Assembly (NCBI RefSeq): GCF_001447155.2
Contig: NZ_CP014754.1
Coordinates: 4,092,001 to 4,156,000 of the forward strand
Direction of reading: 5' to 3'
DNA from: Marinobacter sp. LQ44
GTDB lineage: Bacteria > Pseudomonadota > Gammaproteobacteria > Pseudomonadales > Oleiphilaceae
DNA: 64,000 nucleotides
In this document: in pieces, positions 17,630 through 26,330 of the stretch
Position numbering within the stretch: position 1 is the first letter of the stretch
Layout: the number at the start of each line of letters is the position of its first letter
The notes under the pieces: generated by a model
What the model was told of the DNA's origin: nothing
Databases searched by the model: none
The model's input: the letters and a program-made list of their open reading frames with translations, nothing else
Made by a program: the position numbers and the translations under genes

Positions 17630-17663
17630 CTGTATATAGTCAAATCACTGTATATAAAACCAG
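17630..17663. promoter_or_regulatory. LexA (SOS) box with degenerate second box
   Basis: CTGTATATAAAACCAG (17648-17663) fits the CTG-N10-CAG SOS consensus. CTGTATATAGTCAAAT (17630-17645) is a half-matching second site 18 bp upstream, as in lexA genes with tandem boxes. The exact box ends 22 bp before the lexA ATG, consistent with autorepression. The divergent amidoligase gene starts 110 bp away and could also be affected. Confidence 0.85.
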
Positions 17664-17685
17664 GATGAAAACCCGGAGTACATGC

Positions 17686-18294
17686 ATGAAGCTGACCGCG
17701 CGACAGTCCCAGGTGCTGGATATCATCCGGCGGTACGTAGACGAAACCGGTTACCCGCCAACGCGGGCAGAAATCGCTGCCGAACTGGGGTTTCGCTCCG
17801 CCAATGCGGCAGAGGAGCATTTGCGGGCCCTGGCCAGGAAAGGCGCCATCGAAATGGTGCCTGGTGCCAGCCGGGGGATTCGACTGCCGGAAGTGGAGCA
17901 GGACCCAGGGTTACCGGTTGTCGGCCAGGTTGCGGCGGGTAGCCCGATTCTCGCCCAGGAACACATTGAAGAGCACTGTACTTTGCAACCGGAATTTTTC
18001 TCGCCATCCGCCGATTACCTGCTCCGCGTGCGCGGCATGAGCATGAAAGACATTGGCATTCTCGACGGTGATTTGCTCGCAGTGCATCGCACTCAGGATG
18101 TTCATAACGGGCAGGTGGTTGTGGCCAGGGTTGGTGAAGAAGTGACGGTAAAACGGTTTCGCAGGGACGGCTCGAAGGTCTGGTTGATTGCGGAGAACGA
18201 AGAGTTCGCCCCGATTGAAATTGATCTGGCCGAACAGGAGTTGTTTATCGAAGGTCTGGGTGTGGGCGTGATCCGCCGATCAGATTTGCATTGA
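17686..18294 (+). CDS. lexA: SOS repressor LexA
   Basis: 202 residues, the standard LexA length, from the ATG at 17686 (GGAG seven bases upstream). N-terminal winged helix: [24 protein letters not shown], with a recognition helix in [12 protein letters not shown]. The self-cleavage bond is Ala-Gly in VAAGSP, the catalytic Ser in [10 protein letters not shown] and the Lys in [10 protein letters not shown]. It represses SOS genes and is inactivated by RecA-stimulated autocleavage. It is 40 bp ahead of sulA and probably cotranscribed, as in Pseudomonas. Confidence 0.97.
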   Translation: MKLTARQSQVLDIIRRYVDETGYPPTRAEIAAELGFRSANAAEEHLRALARKGAIEMVPGASRGIRLPEVEQDPGLPVVGQVAAGSPILAQEHIEEHCTLQPEFFSPSADYLLRVRGMSMKDIGILDGDLLAVHRTQDVHNGQVVVARVGEEVTVKRFRRDGSKVWLIAENEEFAPIEIDLAEQELFIEGLGVGVIRRSDLH

Positions 18295-18334
18295 TAACCA
18301 GCAATAAGAAACGATTAGCGCAGGTAGGTGAGCA

Positions 18335-18826
18335 ATGGAACAGTTAAGCTTCACTCAGAACATGGCGTTCCAGCCGGCGGCCATCATGCCCGCCCGCACG
18401 GTGTCTACAGGAAAAGCACGGGCCACAGCCCTTCACTCATCGTCAGACGTCGGTCGGGGAACCAGGGATTTTGGCGGTAACGTGACGGAAATTATTCTTC
18501 CTGAAGGCCAGGTAGAGAATGTCCAGTTGCTGCTCCCTATGCTCACCCAGCTGAACCAGGAGAAGCGCTGGCTGGCCCTGATTGACCCGCCACAGTCCCT
18601 GGTTGGCAAGTGGCAGAAAATGCACGGTATTGTGGCCAGTGAGTTGCTGGTATTGCGCTCAACCAACGATTACTCCGCACAGCAGCTGGCTGAGCGGGCT
18701 TTGAGTGCTGGTACCTGTCATGCGGTGGTGCTCTGGACTAACAAGCTCGGGCGTTCAGCCTTTGAGTCCCTTCAAAAGGCTTCGGCGCAAGGTAGCAGCC
18801 ACGGCGTGGTGCTGCGTCATCGGTAA
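18335..18826 (+). CDS. sulA: SOS cell-division inhibitor SulA
   Basis: 163 residues. The SulA fold core is visible: VTEIILPEGQVENVQLLLPM, LNQEKRWLALIDPP, then LVLRSTNDYSAQQLAERALSAG and HAVVLWTNKLGRSAFESLQKA. SulA binds FtsZ and blocks division during DNA damage. AGGTAGGTGAG supports the ATG at 18335. There is no separate LexA box in the 40-bp gap, so it is expected to be read from the lexA promoter. It converges with the next gene, 6 bp away. Confidence 0.92.
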   Translation: MEQLSFTQNMAFQPAAIMPARTVSTGKARATALHSSSDVGRGTRDFGGNVTEIILPEGQVENVQLLLPMLTQLNQEKRWLALIDPPQSLVGKWQKMHGIVASELLVLRSTNDYSAQQLAERALSAGTCHAVVLWTNKLGRSAFESLQKASAQGSSHGVVLRHR

Positions 18827-18832
18827 AGGAGT

Positions 18833-19093
18833 TCAGTGGAGGGTGTATTGGGGCTGGGATTCGGCCAGATCATTGTCGTCATCGTCCCAGTCAATATCGT
18901 GTGCGATATTGCCAGCGGCCTCAATCCCTGCCGCAATCATCGCCTTGGCAACGCTCATGTCGCGGTCTTCCATCATTTCCCTGGCCTCCTGCGAGAAGGA
19001 AATGCGCACCAACGGCGCTGCGTCGTCATCAATGCGGCGCAAGGCGTAGTCGCCATTGGCAAGTTGTACGATTTCAAAAAACGATGGTGACAT
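18833..19093 (-). CDS. Conserved small hypothetical protein (PA3009-like position)
   Basis: 86 residues from the ATG at 19093: SPSFFEIVQLANGDYALRRI, then APLVRISFSQEAREMMEDR and a very acidic tail (DWDDDDNDLAE). A longer frame begins at 19180 inside the next gene and lacks a better start. A small acidic protein of this kind lies beside lexA-sulA in Pseudomonas. The function is unknown; the acidic tail could mimic nucleic acid or bind a basic partner (speculative). Confidence 0.65.
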   Translation of the reverse strand: MSPSFFEIVQLANGDYALRRIDDDAAPLVRISFSQEAREMMEDRDMSVAKAMIAAGIEAAGNIAHDIDWDDDDNDLAESQPQYTLH

Positions 19094-19154
19094 TCGTTCA
19101 ACCTTTGTCTTGGTGTATTCGATTCGGTGCGGGAATTTAGCCAACAGGGTGGGG

Positions 19155-19637
19155 CTACCACTCGCTGTGTTGTTCCTCAAGCCGTTTGGCCAGTTCAGTC
19201 ATGGCCGCCAGAGTCTTCCTGAGTGTTGCGGCGGAACGGTCCGGGCCCTGTTCGACGGAAACCGCAATGATATTCTCTTCCGTAACATTCTTGCGTGTGG
19301 TCGGAGGCTGGCTCAAAGCCGATTCAACCTGATCAAGATGGTTCCACCAGCTTCCCGATGTCTCTGCCAGTTCTCTTAAAAGCCGGGTCTCGTGTACCTC
19401 GTAAGGAAACAGCGCTTCCAGTTCTGCTAATGTCTGCGGTTTTTCGGCTTTGTGCTGATGGTATCGGGCAATCATGACCAGCAGCGTTTGCCTTGCCCGC
19501 AGCAGGAGCTCGGCGGAGCCCTGAGACAGCGCTTCCGTTTCCGCAGCGGAGCGCTTGGTGTCCGACTCAAGCCTGGCGAGTAAGGTGTTGGCCAGAAAAA
19601 GCTTTTGGGCTACCAGTGAGTACCATTGTGATGCCAT
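19155..19637 (-). CDS. DUF6586-like conserved protein
   Basis: 160-residue, mostly helical cytosolic protein: MASQWYSLVAQKLFLANTLL, then a long helical region (LLLRARQTLLVMIARYH) and TSGSWWNHLDQ. The gene order lexA, sulA, small acidic ORF, this gene matches Pseudomonas (PA3010 position). No catalytic motif is seen and the function is unknown. It lies 61 bp upstream of the small gene on the same strand and is probably cotranscribed with it. Confidence 0.7.
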   Translation of the reverse strand: MASQWYSLVAQKLFLANTLLARLESDTKRSAAETEALSQGSAELLLRARQTLLVMIARYHQHKAEKPQTLAELEALFPYEVHETRLLRELAETSGSWWNHLDQVESALSQPPTTRKNVTEENIIAVSVEQGPDRSAATLRKTLAAMTELAKRLEEQHSEW

Positions 19638-19774
19638 CTACCACCCGCACTACGTGAGCGTTCAAGAGTCCAATCAGAACAACCGTCAGAGTCTATCATT
19701 TTTGCGCGCTAATTTCTCCTCCCCTGGGCTCCCCGGAATAGCTGCATCTCACAAGAAACTACAAACAATCACTT

Positions 19775-19788
19775 GAAACGGTCGTTTG
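19775..19788. promoter_or_regulatory. PsrA-like operator
   Basis: GAAACGGTCGTTTG fits the PsrA pattern (G/C)AAAC-N2-4-GTTT(G/C). It sits in an 18-bp near-palindrome (TTnAAACGnnCGTTTnAA, 19773-19790), about 70 bp before the DUF1329 gene. PsrA is a TetR-family sensor of long-chain fatty acyl-CoA in Pseudomonas, and psrA is often a neighbour of lexA there. No psrA gene is in the window. Confidence 0.55.
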
Positions 19789-19859
19789 AAACTGGCAAAA
19801 AGGCACACAGATTGAACAAGCTTTGATCGTCTTGTGGTCCATTATTGGAGGTAATAAGG

Positions 19860-21218
19860 ATGCGAAACCGGATAATTGCTGCTATTGCGGCGGTGGTATT
19901 GGGGTGTTCAGGTCCTGTCTTGGCAAAGGTGTCGCCGGCCGAGGCCGAGCGTTTGAAGAATGATCTCACACCAGTGGGTGCAGAACGGGCGGGTAACGAG
20001 TCTGGCACTATTCCGGCGTGGACTGGCGGGTTGGCTTCACCCCCGGCCAATTGGCGCGAAGGTACCGTAGAGATTAATCCGTTCCCGGAAGACGAAGCGC
20101 TGTACGTTATTACCCGTGACAATCTGGACCAGTACCGGGACATACTGTCGGACGGCCACATTCAGATGCTGGAGCAGTACGGCCCGGAATTTTTCATGCC
20201 GGTGTACCAGACCCGCCGAACAGCAGCTTTCCCCGAGCATGTCTACGAGAAGTTTTACCAGAACGCTCTGACAGCTGAACTCCTGGATAACGGTAACGGT
20301 GTTCGAGACACCATCATGACCAGTCCGTTCCCCATTCCACAGAACGGTCTGGAAGCGATCTGGAACCATATTCTGCGATACCGGGGTGAGGAACTGTCGT
20401 TCCGCAGTGCATCGGCTACGCCGCAGCGGGACGGCTCATTCAACCCTGTCGTCAACCAGTACGATTATTTCTTTGCATACAGTCGCCCCGGCGCTGAGCT
20501 GGAAGACATCGATAACAAGATTTTCTACCTGAAAACCGAAACCGTCGCGCCGTCCAGCCTGGCTGGCACCATTACCCTGGTGCATGAAACCCTTGACCAG
20601 GTTCGCTCACCGCGGCTGGCATGGCGTTACGATTCCGGTTCCCGCCGTTTGCGCCGGTCCCCAAATCTGGCCTATGAGACGGACCTGCCGAACTCTTCGT
20701 CTCTGCGTTCAGTCGATCAGAAGGACATGTACAACGGTGCCCCCAACCAGTACGACTGGGAACTTAAGGGCAAGCGTGAACTGATCGTTCCCTACAACGC
20801 CTACAAACTGCACGATGAAAGTGTTCGGCCAAATGACGTGATCCGGCCGAACCACATCAATCAGGACCTGACCCGATACGAGCTTCACCGGGTGTGGGTG
20901 GTCGAGGCCAAGCGACGCACCGGCATCAGCCACATCTATGATCGCCGTGTTTACTACATTGATGAGGACAGCTGGCAGATTCTGGCCACGGAAGAATATA
21001 ACGAGGCTGGTGAACTCTGGCGCGTATCCGAAGCACACAACATTGTCTATTACAGTGTGCCGGTCTTCTGGACCACCATGGAAATGACGTATGATCTGAA
21101 AGCACAGCGTTATTACATCGATGGCCTGGATAACGGCTACCCGGCCTACAATTTCGAGCCTGGGTATCGGGGCAACGAATTTACCGCTGCCGCCGCCCGC
21201 AGGGCCGCGCGCCGGTAA
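19860..21218 (+). CDS. DUF1329 outer-membrane lipoprotein-sorting-like protein
   Basis: 452 residues from the ATG at 19860, after a GGAGG at good spacing; five extra in-frame codons upstream are not used. The signal peptide IIAAIAAVVLGCSGPVLAK is followed by the DUF1329 start VSPAEAERLKNDLTPVGAER with GTIPAWTGGL. Later blocks: VNQYDYFFAYSRPG, RRLRRSPNLAYE and HIYDRRVYYIDEDSWQILA. The family has a LolB/LppX-like half-barrel and often neighbours lipid or RND-export genes in Gammaproteobacteria; its cargo is unknown. The PsrA-like site upstream fits a lipid-related role. Confidence 0.88.
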   Translation: MRNRIIAAIAAVVLGCSGPVLAKVSPAEAERLKNDLTPVGAERAGNESGTIPAWTGGLASPPANWREGTVEINPFPEDEALYVITRDNLDQYRDILSDGHIQMLEQYGPEFFMPVYQTRRTAAFPEHVYEKFYQNALTAELLDNGNGVRDTIMTSPFPIPQNGLEAIWNHILRYRGEELSFRSASATPQRDGSFNPVVNQYDYFFAYSRPGAELEDIDNKIFYLKTETVAPSSLAGTITLVHETLDQVRSPRLAWRYDSGSRRLRRSPNLAYETDLPNSSSLRSVDQKDMYNGAPNQYDWELKGKRELIVPYNAYKLHDESVRPNDVIRPNHINQDLTRYELHRVWVVEAKRRTGISHIYDRRVYYIDEDSWQILATEEYNEAGELWRVSEAHNIVYYSVPVFWTTMEMTYDLKAQRYYIDGLDNGYPAYNFEPGYRGNEFTAAAARRAARR

Positions 21219-21307
21219 ACCTCCCCGGGTGCTGCCTGCTTATGGGCGGCACCCGTCTCAACCAACTGCCAGGCTCCAACATCCCGTCAAAACGTGGAGT
21301 ACATCGC

Positions 21308-21637
21308 ATGGCAGACCCCCAGGCTCTTCTTGAAAGTCTTGATCAACTCCGGTCCGAGCTGGACCAGGCCCTCGCTGCCCAGGACTGGGAGCAACTTTCG
21401 GAACTGAATGCCCGTGTTAAACCCGCAATTGAACCGTTAATGGTGGCGCTGGAACAGGGGCGCATTGATGCGGCCCTGATCAGGGACCGCCTGGACGCTT
21501 TGAATCAGTTCGTGGAAGCGGCAAACCAGGCCGCAATCAAGGCCCGGGATGAAGCCCGGGAATCGCTCAAGGGCGTCAATGAAAACCGTACGGCGGCCCG
21601 TGCTTATCAGAACGTTTCAACAAACCGCCAAAGATAG
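21308..21637 (+). CDS. FliT/FleP-like small flagellar-region protein
   Basis: 109 residues, almost entirely helical (LLESLDQLRSELDQALAAQDWEQLSELNARV, described here in parts): a FliT-like helical hairpin and then a charged tail ending NVSTNRQR. The ATG at 21308 is preferred over an upstream in-frame start at 21242. It directly precedes fleQ, the place where Pseudomonas has a FliT-like/FleP gene after fliDS; here fliD and fliS are absent and a DUF1329 gene lies upstream. A chaperone role for filament-cap export is a guess from position and shape. Confidence 0.55.
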   Translation: MADPQALLESLDQLRSELDQALAAQDWEQLSELNARVKPAIEPLMVALEQGRIDAALIRDRLDALNQFVEAANQAAIKARDEARESLKGVNENRTAARAYQNVSTNRQR

Positions 21638-21647
21638 CGTCATAAAA

Positions 21648-21676
21648 TTGACTCCTGAGCTTATACAGTCTTAAAT
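21648..21676 (+). promoter_or_regulatory. Putative sigma-70 promoter of fleQ
   Basis: TTGACT (21648-21653), 17-bp spacer, TTAAAT (21671-21676), 31 bp before the fleQ ATG. FleQ heads the flagellar cascade and needs a vegetative promoter. Confidence 0.45.
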
Positions 21677-21707
21677 ACCGCACAAATTCCCAAAGAGATT
21701 CTCGTGA

Positions 21708-23156
21708 ATGTCCAAAAATAACAAAGTGCTGGTGCTGAGTGAGGATGACTCCAGGCGCAGGGACCTGATCACCATTCTGGAATTTGTCGGCGAAGAGCAG
21801 GTGCTGGCCGGTGACGAAGCATTGGCGCTTTTGGAGAGCGACGACGAGCAGACCAAAGGAAGTATCGGCGTAGCCGTCATCAACGGCGAAGACGCCGCCA
21901 GCACTGCGCATGTGCAGAGGGTGTGCAAACTGGCCCAGGGGCTGCCGATTCTTCTGGTGGGTGATCCGGACCTCAAGGGCGTGTCGGAAGACGATGCAAA
22001 CCGTATTATCGCCAGGATGGAGTGGCCCCTGAACTACACCAAGTTTGTGGATTCACTCTACCGGGCCCAGATCTACCACGACCAGTTCAGTCGCAGCAAG
22101 GAGCGGGGGCAGCAGCGGGGTGTTCAGTTGTTCCGCAGTCTGGTGGGCACCAGTCGCAAGGTTCAGCAGGTGCGCCAGTTGATGGAGCAGGTGGCTGATA
22201 AAGACGTCAGCGTTCTGATCACCGGTGAATCCGGTACCGGCAAGGAAGTGGTCGCCCGTAACCTGCATTATCATTCCTCTCGCCGGGATAAACCGTTTGT
22301 GCCGGTCAACTGCGGCGCCATTCCCGCAGAGTTGCTGGAGAGCGAGCTGTTCGGGCATGAGAAAGGAGCCTTTACCGGCGCCATTACCGCCCGGGTAGGG
22401 CGTTTTGAGTTGGCCGAAGGGGGCACCCTGTTCCTGGACGAAATCGGGGATATGCCGCTGAACATGCAGGTTAAAATTCTGCGGGTGTTGCAGGAGCGTA
22501 CCTTTGAGCGTGTGGGCAGTAACCGTACCCAGTCTGCGGATGTGCGGGTGATTGCCGCCACTCACAAGCATCTCGAAGACATGATTGAATCCGGCGATTT
22601 CCGGGAAGACCTCTATTACCGTCTCAATGTATTTCCCATTGAAATGCCGGCGCTGCGGGAACGGGTGGAAGACATCCCGTTGCTGATTAATGAGCTGATC
22701 TCCCGGATGGAGAAAGAGAAGCGCGGCTCACTGCGGATGAACTCCGCTGCCATTATGAGCCTGTGTCGCCATGACTGGCCGGGCAATGTGCGGGAGCTGG
22801 CCAACCTGGTTGAGCGCTTGGCCATCATGCATCCCTACGGGGTGATTGGTGTGCAGGAGCTGCCCAAGAAGTTTCGCTACGTGGATGACTATGACGAGAA
22901 CCGCCCAGTGGAGGACACCGGCATGCCATCGGCCATTCCCGGGCTGGTGGGCCTGGATGCGCCGGCCCTGTTACCGGTGAATGGTATCGATCTCAAGGAC
23001 TACCTCTCCAATCTGGAGAAGCAGCTTATTCAGCAGGCGCTTGATGAAGCTGCCGGCGTAGTGGCGCGGGCGGCCGAGAAACTCAGAATTCGCCGTACCA
23101 CCCTGGTGGAGAAAGTCCGAAAATATGGCCTTCGGGAAGAGTCAGACGAAGGTTGA
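21708..23156 (+). CDS. fleQ: Flagellar master regulator FleQ
   Basis: 482-residue sigma-54 enhancer-binding protein. The N-terminal FleQ domain ([20 protein letters not shown]) is receiver-like but lacks the phospho-Asp. The AAA+ core has Walker [10 protein letters not shown], the sigma-54 contact loop GAFTGA, Walker [12 protein letters not shown] and R-finger region. The C-terminal helix-turn-helix is [20 protein letters not shown]. In Pseudomonas FleQ activates flagellar genes, binds c-di-GMP and is restrained by FleN, also encoded here (47502). Sigma-54 sites downstream are its expected targets. Confidence 0.95.
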   Translation: MSKNNKVLVLSEDDSRRRDLITILEFVGEEQVLAGDEALALLESDDEQTKGSIGVAVINGEDAASTAHVQRVCKLAQGLPILLVGDPDLKGVSEDDANRIIARMEWPLNYTKFVDSLYRAQIYHDQFSRSKERGQQRGVQLFRSLVGTSRKVQQVRQLMEQVADKDVSVLITGESGTGKEVVARNLHYHSSRRDKPFVPVNCGAIPAELLESELFGHEKGAFTGAITARVGRFELAEGGTLFLDEIGDMPLNMQVKILRVLQERTFERVGSNRTQSADVRVIAATHKHLEDMIESGDFREDLYYRLNVFPIEMPALRERVEDIPLLINELISRMEKEKRGSLRMNSAAIMSLCRHDWPGNVRELANLVERLAIMHPYGVIGVQELPKKFRYVDDYDENRPVEDTGMPSAIPGLVGLDAPALLPVNGIDLKDYLSNLEKQLIQQALDEAAGVVARAAEKLRIRRTTLVEKVRKYGLREESDEG

Positions 23157-23168
23157 TCGCTCCCCCTG

Positions 23169-23203
23169 AGCGGCGTCAAAGGTTTGTAACCTTCGGCGCC
23201 GCT
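23169..23203 (+). terminator. Hairpin terminator after fleQ
   Basis: AGCGGCG (23169-23175) pairs with CGCCGCT (23197-23203), with an inner AAGGTT/AACCTT stem, 12 bp after the fleQ stop. Only a short T-rich stretch follows. It separates fleQ from the sigma-54-driven fleSR unit. Confidence 0.55.
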
Positions 23204-23284
23204 TGCATTTTCGACCGACGGAAACTTGTCGTTTTCCAGTTTGTCGTTTTCTTAACCTTCTGAAAAATATAGTAAAAACCAAGT

Positions 23285-23300
23285 TGGCATAGTGTTGGCT
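23285..23300 (+). promoter_or_regulatory. Sigma-54 promoter of fleSR
   Basis: TGGCATAGTGTTGGCT: GG and GC separated by exactly 10 bp; the -12 element is TGGC instead of TTGC. It ends 58 bp before the fleS ATG. fleSR is a FleQ/sigma-54 target in Pseudomonas. Confidence 0.6.
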
Positions 23301-23358
23301 TAATCAAACCTGAACGAAAGATCCGTTGGCCCGGTCGGGGCCCGTCAGGGGGAAGGTT

Positions 23359-24597
23359 ATGAGTCACGCACGCGTTGCCATGGAGTCCGGTCACCAGAAG
23401 TCAGGTGCCAATGCCGCTGCTGATGTTAATGACAAGGTCACTGCTCTGTTTCCACAACAGGGTGATGAGGCCGTGGACTCTGCGCTTGAGTTGTTTAATC
23501 GCATGTCCCGGCAGATTACCGACTCCTACCGAACCCTGGAATCCCGCGTAAACCAGCTTTCCGGTGAACTCTCCCACGAGACGCTTCAGCGTCAGCAGGA
23601 GCTGGAGGAAAAGGAACAGTTGGCCGACCGGTTGTCGACTCTGCTCAAGGCCCTGCCGGCTGGCGTGGTGGTGCTGGATCAGCAGGGCGTGGTCAGCCAG
23701 TGCAATCCGGCGGCCATTGCGCTGTTGGGGGAGCCCCTGGATGGCGAGCGTTGGGTGGATGTGATCCGGTGCTGCTTTTCTCCCCGCAGTGATGACGGTC
23801 ACGAAGTGTCCCTTAAAGATGGCCGGCGCGTCAGCATTGAAATCCGGACCATGGAAAACCAGCCCGGCCAGTTGATTCTGTTAACCGATCTGACCGAGAC
23901 CCGGCAGCTGCAGTCACAATTGGCCCATGCCCAGCGCCTGTCTGCCATGGGCCGGATGGTGGCGTCTCTGGCCCACCAGATCCGCACTCCGTTGTCTGCC
24001 GCCATTTTGTACGGCGGTCACCTGAGCCAGCCGGATCTGGACGAAGAGCTGCGTCAGCGGTGTGCTTCACGACTGATGTCGAGGTTGACTCACCTGGAGC
24101 AGCAGGTGCGGGACATGCTGATTTTCGCCCGTGGCGAAACCCGCCTGGCGGAGGAGTTGTCGGCCGGCAAGCTGGTGGCCTCCCTGTCCGCGGCCGTTGA
24201 GGGTCTGAAACCCGCCAGTGGTATTGATGTGACACTGGACAGCCGGGTAGATGACCAGTGCCGATTGATGTGTAATCGCGATGCCCTGGTCGGCGCCTGC
24301 ATGAACCTGGTGAACAACAGCCTGGAAGCCGGTGCCACCGACGTGCAAGTTCAACTGGCGTCGTCCGCTGAAGGTATGGAGATACGGGTGCTGGACAATG
24401 GCCCGGGCTTTTCGAAAGAGCAGTCCGGCAGGATCACCGAAGCATTTTACACCACCAAGTCTCACGGCACCGGTCTAGGCCTGGCCGTGGTGCAGGCGGT
24501 GGTCAAGGCCCATAACGGCCGGTTTTCTATTTTCTCGCCGGAGCAGGGCGGCGCAGTGGCGACACTGCAGCTGCCGACCCTGGCCGACAGAACATAA
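23359..24597 (+). CDS. fleS: Flagellar sensor kinase FleS
   Basis: 412 residues from the ATG at 23359, after GGGGGAAGG. No transmembrane helix, so it is a soluble kinase. Order: N-terminal helix, coiled coil (RVNQLSGELSHETLQRQQELEE region, 65-105), PAS (LLKALPAGVVVLDQQGVVSQ), HisKA with phospho-His in ASLAHQIRTPLSAAILY, HATPase with NLVNNSLEAG, DNGPGF and GTGLGLAVVQAV. It phosphorylates FleR to activate the third class of flagellar genes (hook and basal body) in Pseudomonas. Confidence 0.93.
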   Translation: MSHARVAMESGHQKSGANAAADVNDKVTALFPQQGDEAVDSALELFNRMSRQITDSYRTLESRVNQLSGELSHETLQRQQELEEKEQLADRLSTLLKALPAGVVVLDQQGVVSQCNPAAIALLGEPLDGERWVDVIRCCFSPRSDDGHEVSLKDGRRVSIEIRTMENQPGQLILLTDLTETRQLQSQLAHAQRLSAMGRMVASLAHQIRTPLSAAILYGGHLSQPDLDEELRQRCASRLMSRLTHLEQQVRDMLIFARGETRLAEELSAGKLVASLSAAVEGLKPASGIDVTLDSRVDDQCRLMCNRDALVGACMNLVNNSLEAGATDVQVQLASSAEGMEIRVLDNGPGFSKEQSGRITEAFYTTKSHGTGLGLAVVQAVVKAHNGRFSIFSPEQGGAVATLQLPTLADRT

Positions 24598-24622
24598 CGA
24601 ATAGGCGTTGGAGGCAGATACC

Positions 24623-26080
24623 ATGGCGAAGGCCCAGATTCTGATTGTTGAGGATGACAGGGACCTGCGGGAGGCGCTGGTCACGACCCTGGAGCTGGCA
24701 AAGTTCCGGGTGCGGGAAGCTGCCAGCGGCCAGGAGGCGCTTGCCGCCCTGGCTCGCGACCCCGTCGATATGGTGGTCAGCGACGTCAACATGCCGGGCA
24801 TGTCTGGTCACGAGCTGCTGGCGGAAGTACAGCGTCATTATCCCGGGCTGCCGATGATGCTGATCACTGCCTATGGCCAGATCAGCCACGCGGTGTCTGC
24901 CATGCAGTCCGGAGCCATTGATTATCTGGTCAAACCCTTCGAGCCTCAGGTTCTGGTGGAGGCGGTCACCAGGGTGGTTGGCGGAGCAAAACCCAAATCC
25001 GGTGACGAACCGGTGGCGGAAGATCCTATCAGCAAAAGAATGTTCCAGTTGGCGGCGAAAGTTGCCGGCAGTGATTCCACGGTCATGATCTCCGGTGAGA
25101 GTGGCACCGGTAAAGAAGTGCTGGCCCGCTATATTCACCAGCAGTCGCCCCGGGCAGATCAGCCCTTTGTGGCGATTAACTGTGCCGCCATTCCCGAGAA
25201 CATGCTTGAGGCCATACTGTTTGGTCATGAAAAAGGGGCCTTCACCGGTGCGGTGGCGTCGTCCCCGGGCAAGTTTGAGCAGGCCAATGGCGGCACCATC
25301 CTGCTGGACGAAATTTCCGAAATGGATCTTGGCTTGCAGTCTAAACTCCTACGGGTGTTGCAGGAGCGTGAAGTGGAGAGGGTAGGCGGGCGAAAAACCA
25401 TCCCGCTGGATGTTCGTGTCGTGGCAACCACCAACCGCGACCTGGCGGATTACGTCCGTGAGGGCAAGTTCCGTGAAGACCTGTATTACCGGCTAACGGT
25501 GTTCCCCATGCACTGGCAGCCGCTGCGGGAGCGACCGCTGGATATACTGCCGCTGGCCAAATTCCTGCTCAAGAAGCACTGCCGTAAAATGAAGCTTACC
25601 GGTATTGCTCTGGCGGAGGATGCGCGCAAGGCACTGATCAGCCACCGCTGGCCCGGTAATGTTCGCGAGCTTGATAATGCCATTCAGCGGGCGCTGGTAT
25701 TGCAGCAGGGCAATGTGATTCACGAGGGTGATTTATGCCTGGAGCTGGGGATCACTGGCCGGGCCGATTTCGGCTCACCGGGTTTGCACAGTGTCGCACC
25801 ACAGATTAATCACCAGCCGTCAGAGCCCGACCCCCTCCATTCCGTTCCTATGGAGTCGGCACCGGAAACGCTTAGTGAGGAGCTTCACGAGGCCGGTTCA
25901 CTGGGGGATGATCTGCGACAGCAGGAGTTCCGTATCATTATCCAGACGCTCAGGAAAGAACGGGGCCGTCGCAACCGGGCCGCAGAGCAGCTGGGTATCA
26001 GCCCAAGAACGCTCCGCTACAAACTGGCCCAGATGCGCGATGCCGGAATCGACCTTGAGTCCGAACTTGCGTTGGCCTGA
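24623..26080 (+). CDS. fleR: Flagellar response regulator FleR (sigma-54 activator)
   Basis: 485 residues from the ATG at 24623 (GGAGG upstream). Receiver with phospho-Asp in DMVVSDVNMPGMSG and Lys in YLVKPFE; AAA+ core with GESGTGKEV and GAFTGA; Walker B GGTILLDEIS; C-terminal Fis-type helix-turn-helix RNRAAEQLGISPRTLRYKLA. It works with FleS, 25 bp upstream in the same operon. Likely targets are the sigma-54 sites at fliE, fliK, fliL and flhA, or hook genes elsewhere. Confidence 0.95.
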   Translation: MAKAQILIVEDDRDLREALVTTLELAKFRVREAASGQEALAALARDPVDMVVSDVNMPGMSGHELLAEVQRHYPGLPMMLITAYGQISHAVSAMQSGAIDYLVKPFEPQVLVEAVTRVVGGAKPKSGDEPVAEDPISKRMFQLAAKVAGSDSTVMISGESGTGKEVLARYIHQQSPRADQPFVAINCAAIPENMLEAILFGHEKGAFTGAVASSPGKFEQANGGTILLDEISEMDLGLQSKLLRVLQEREVERVGGRKTIPLDVRVVATTNRDLADYVREGKFREDLYYRLTVFPMHWQPLRERPLDILPLAKFLLKKHCRKMKLTGIALAEDARKALISHRWPGNVRELDNAIQRALVLQQGNVIHEGDLCLELGITGRADFGSPGLHSVAPQINHQPSEPDPLHSVPMESAPETLSEELHEAGSLGDDLRQQEFRIIIQTLRKERGRRNRAAEQLGISPRTLRYKLAQMRDAGIDLESELALA

Positions 26081-26119
26081 AAGCCGTTTTTGTTTGTTGT
26101 CTAGACCTATACTCCTTCG

Positions 26120-26144
26120 GGCACCCTACGGGGTGCCGGTTTTT
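26120..26144 (+). terminator. Rho-independent terminator after fleR
   Basis: GGCACCC (26120-26126), TACG loop, GGGTGCC (26131-26137), then GGTTTTT. It lies 40 bp after the fleR stop. The TACG tetraloop and T run make it a classical terminator. Confidence 0.88.
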
Positions 26145-26249
26145 ATACGCCTGTCCTTGCTACCTGTCTTCGTCAAATGTCCGTCACTGATTAACCCTCT
26201 CTGACATTAATGCTACTCAATCTATTGAATTGAAACGATAAAGTGTTTC

Positions 26250-26265
26250 TGGCCTGTCATTTGCT
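26250..26265 (+). promoter_or_regulatory. Sigma-54 promoter of fliEFGHIJ
   Basis: TGGCCTGTCATTTGCT matches TGGC-N8-TTGCT with exact GG-N10-GC spacing, 65 bp before the fliE ATG. The 250-bp gap before it holds only the fleR terminator and AT-rich sequence where FleQ could bind. Confidence 0.85.
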
Positions 26266-26330
26266 TAGCCATATCCATGTAACGAACAAGTGAAGCCCGA
26301 GGGCTTAGCCTGGTTAGCGTGGAGAGAAAT

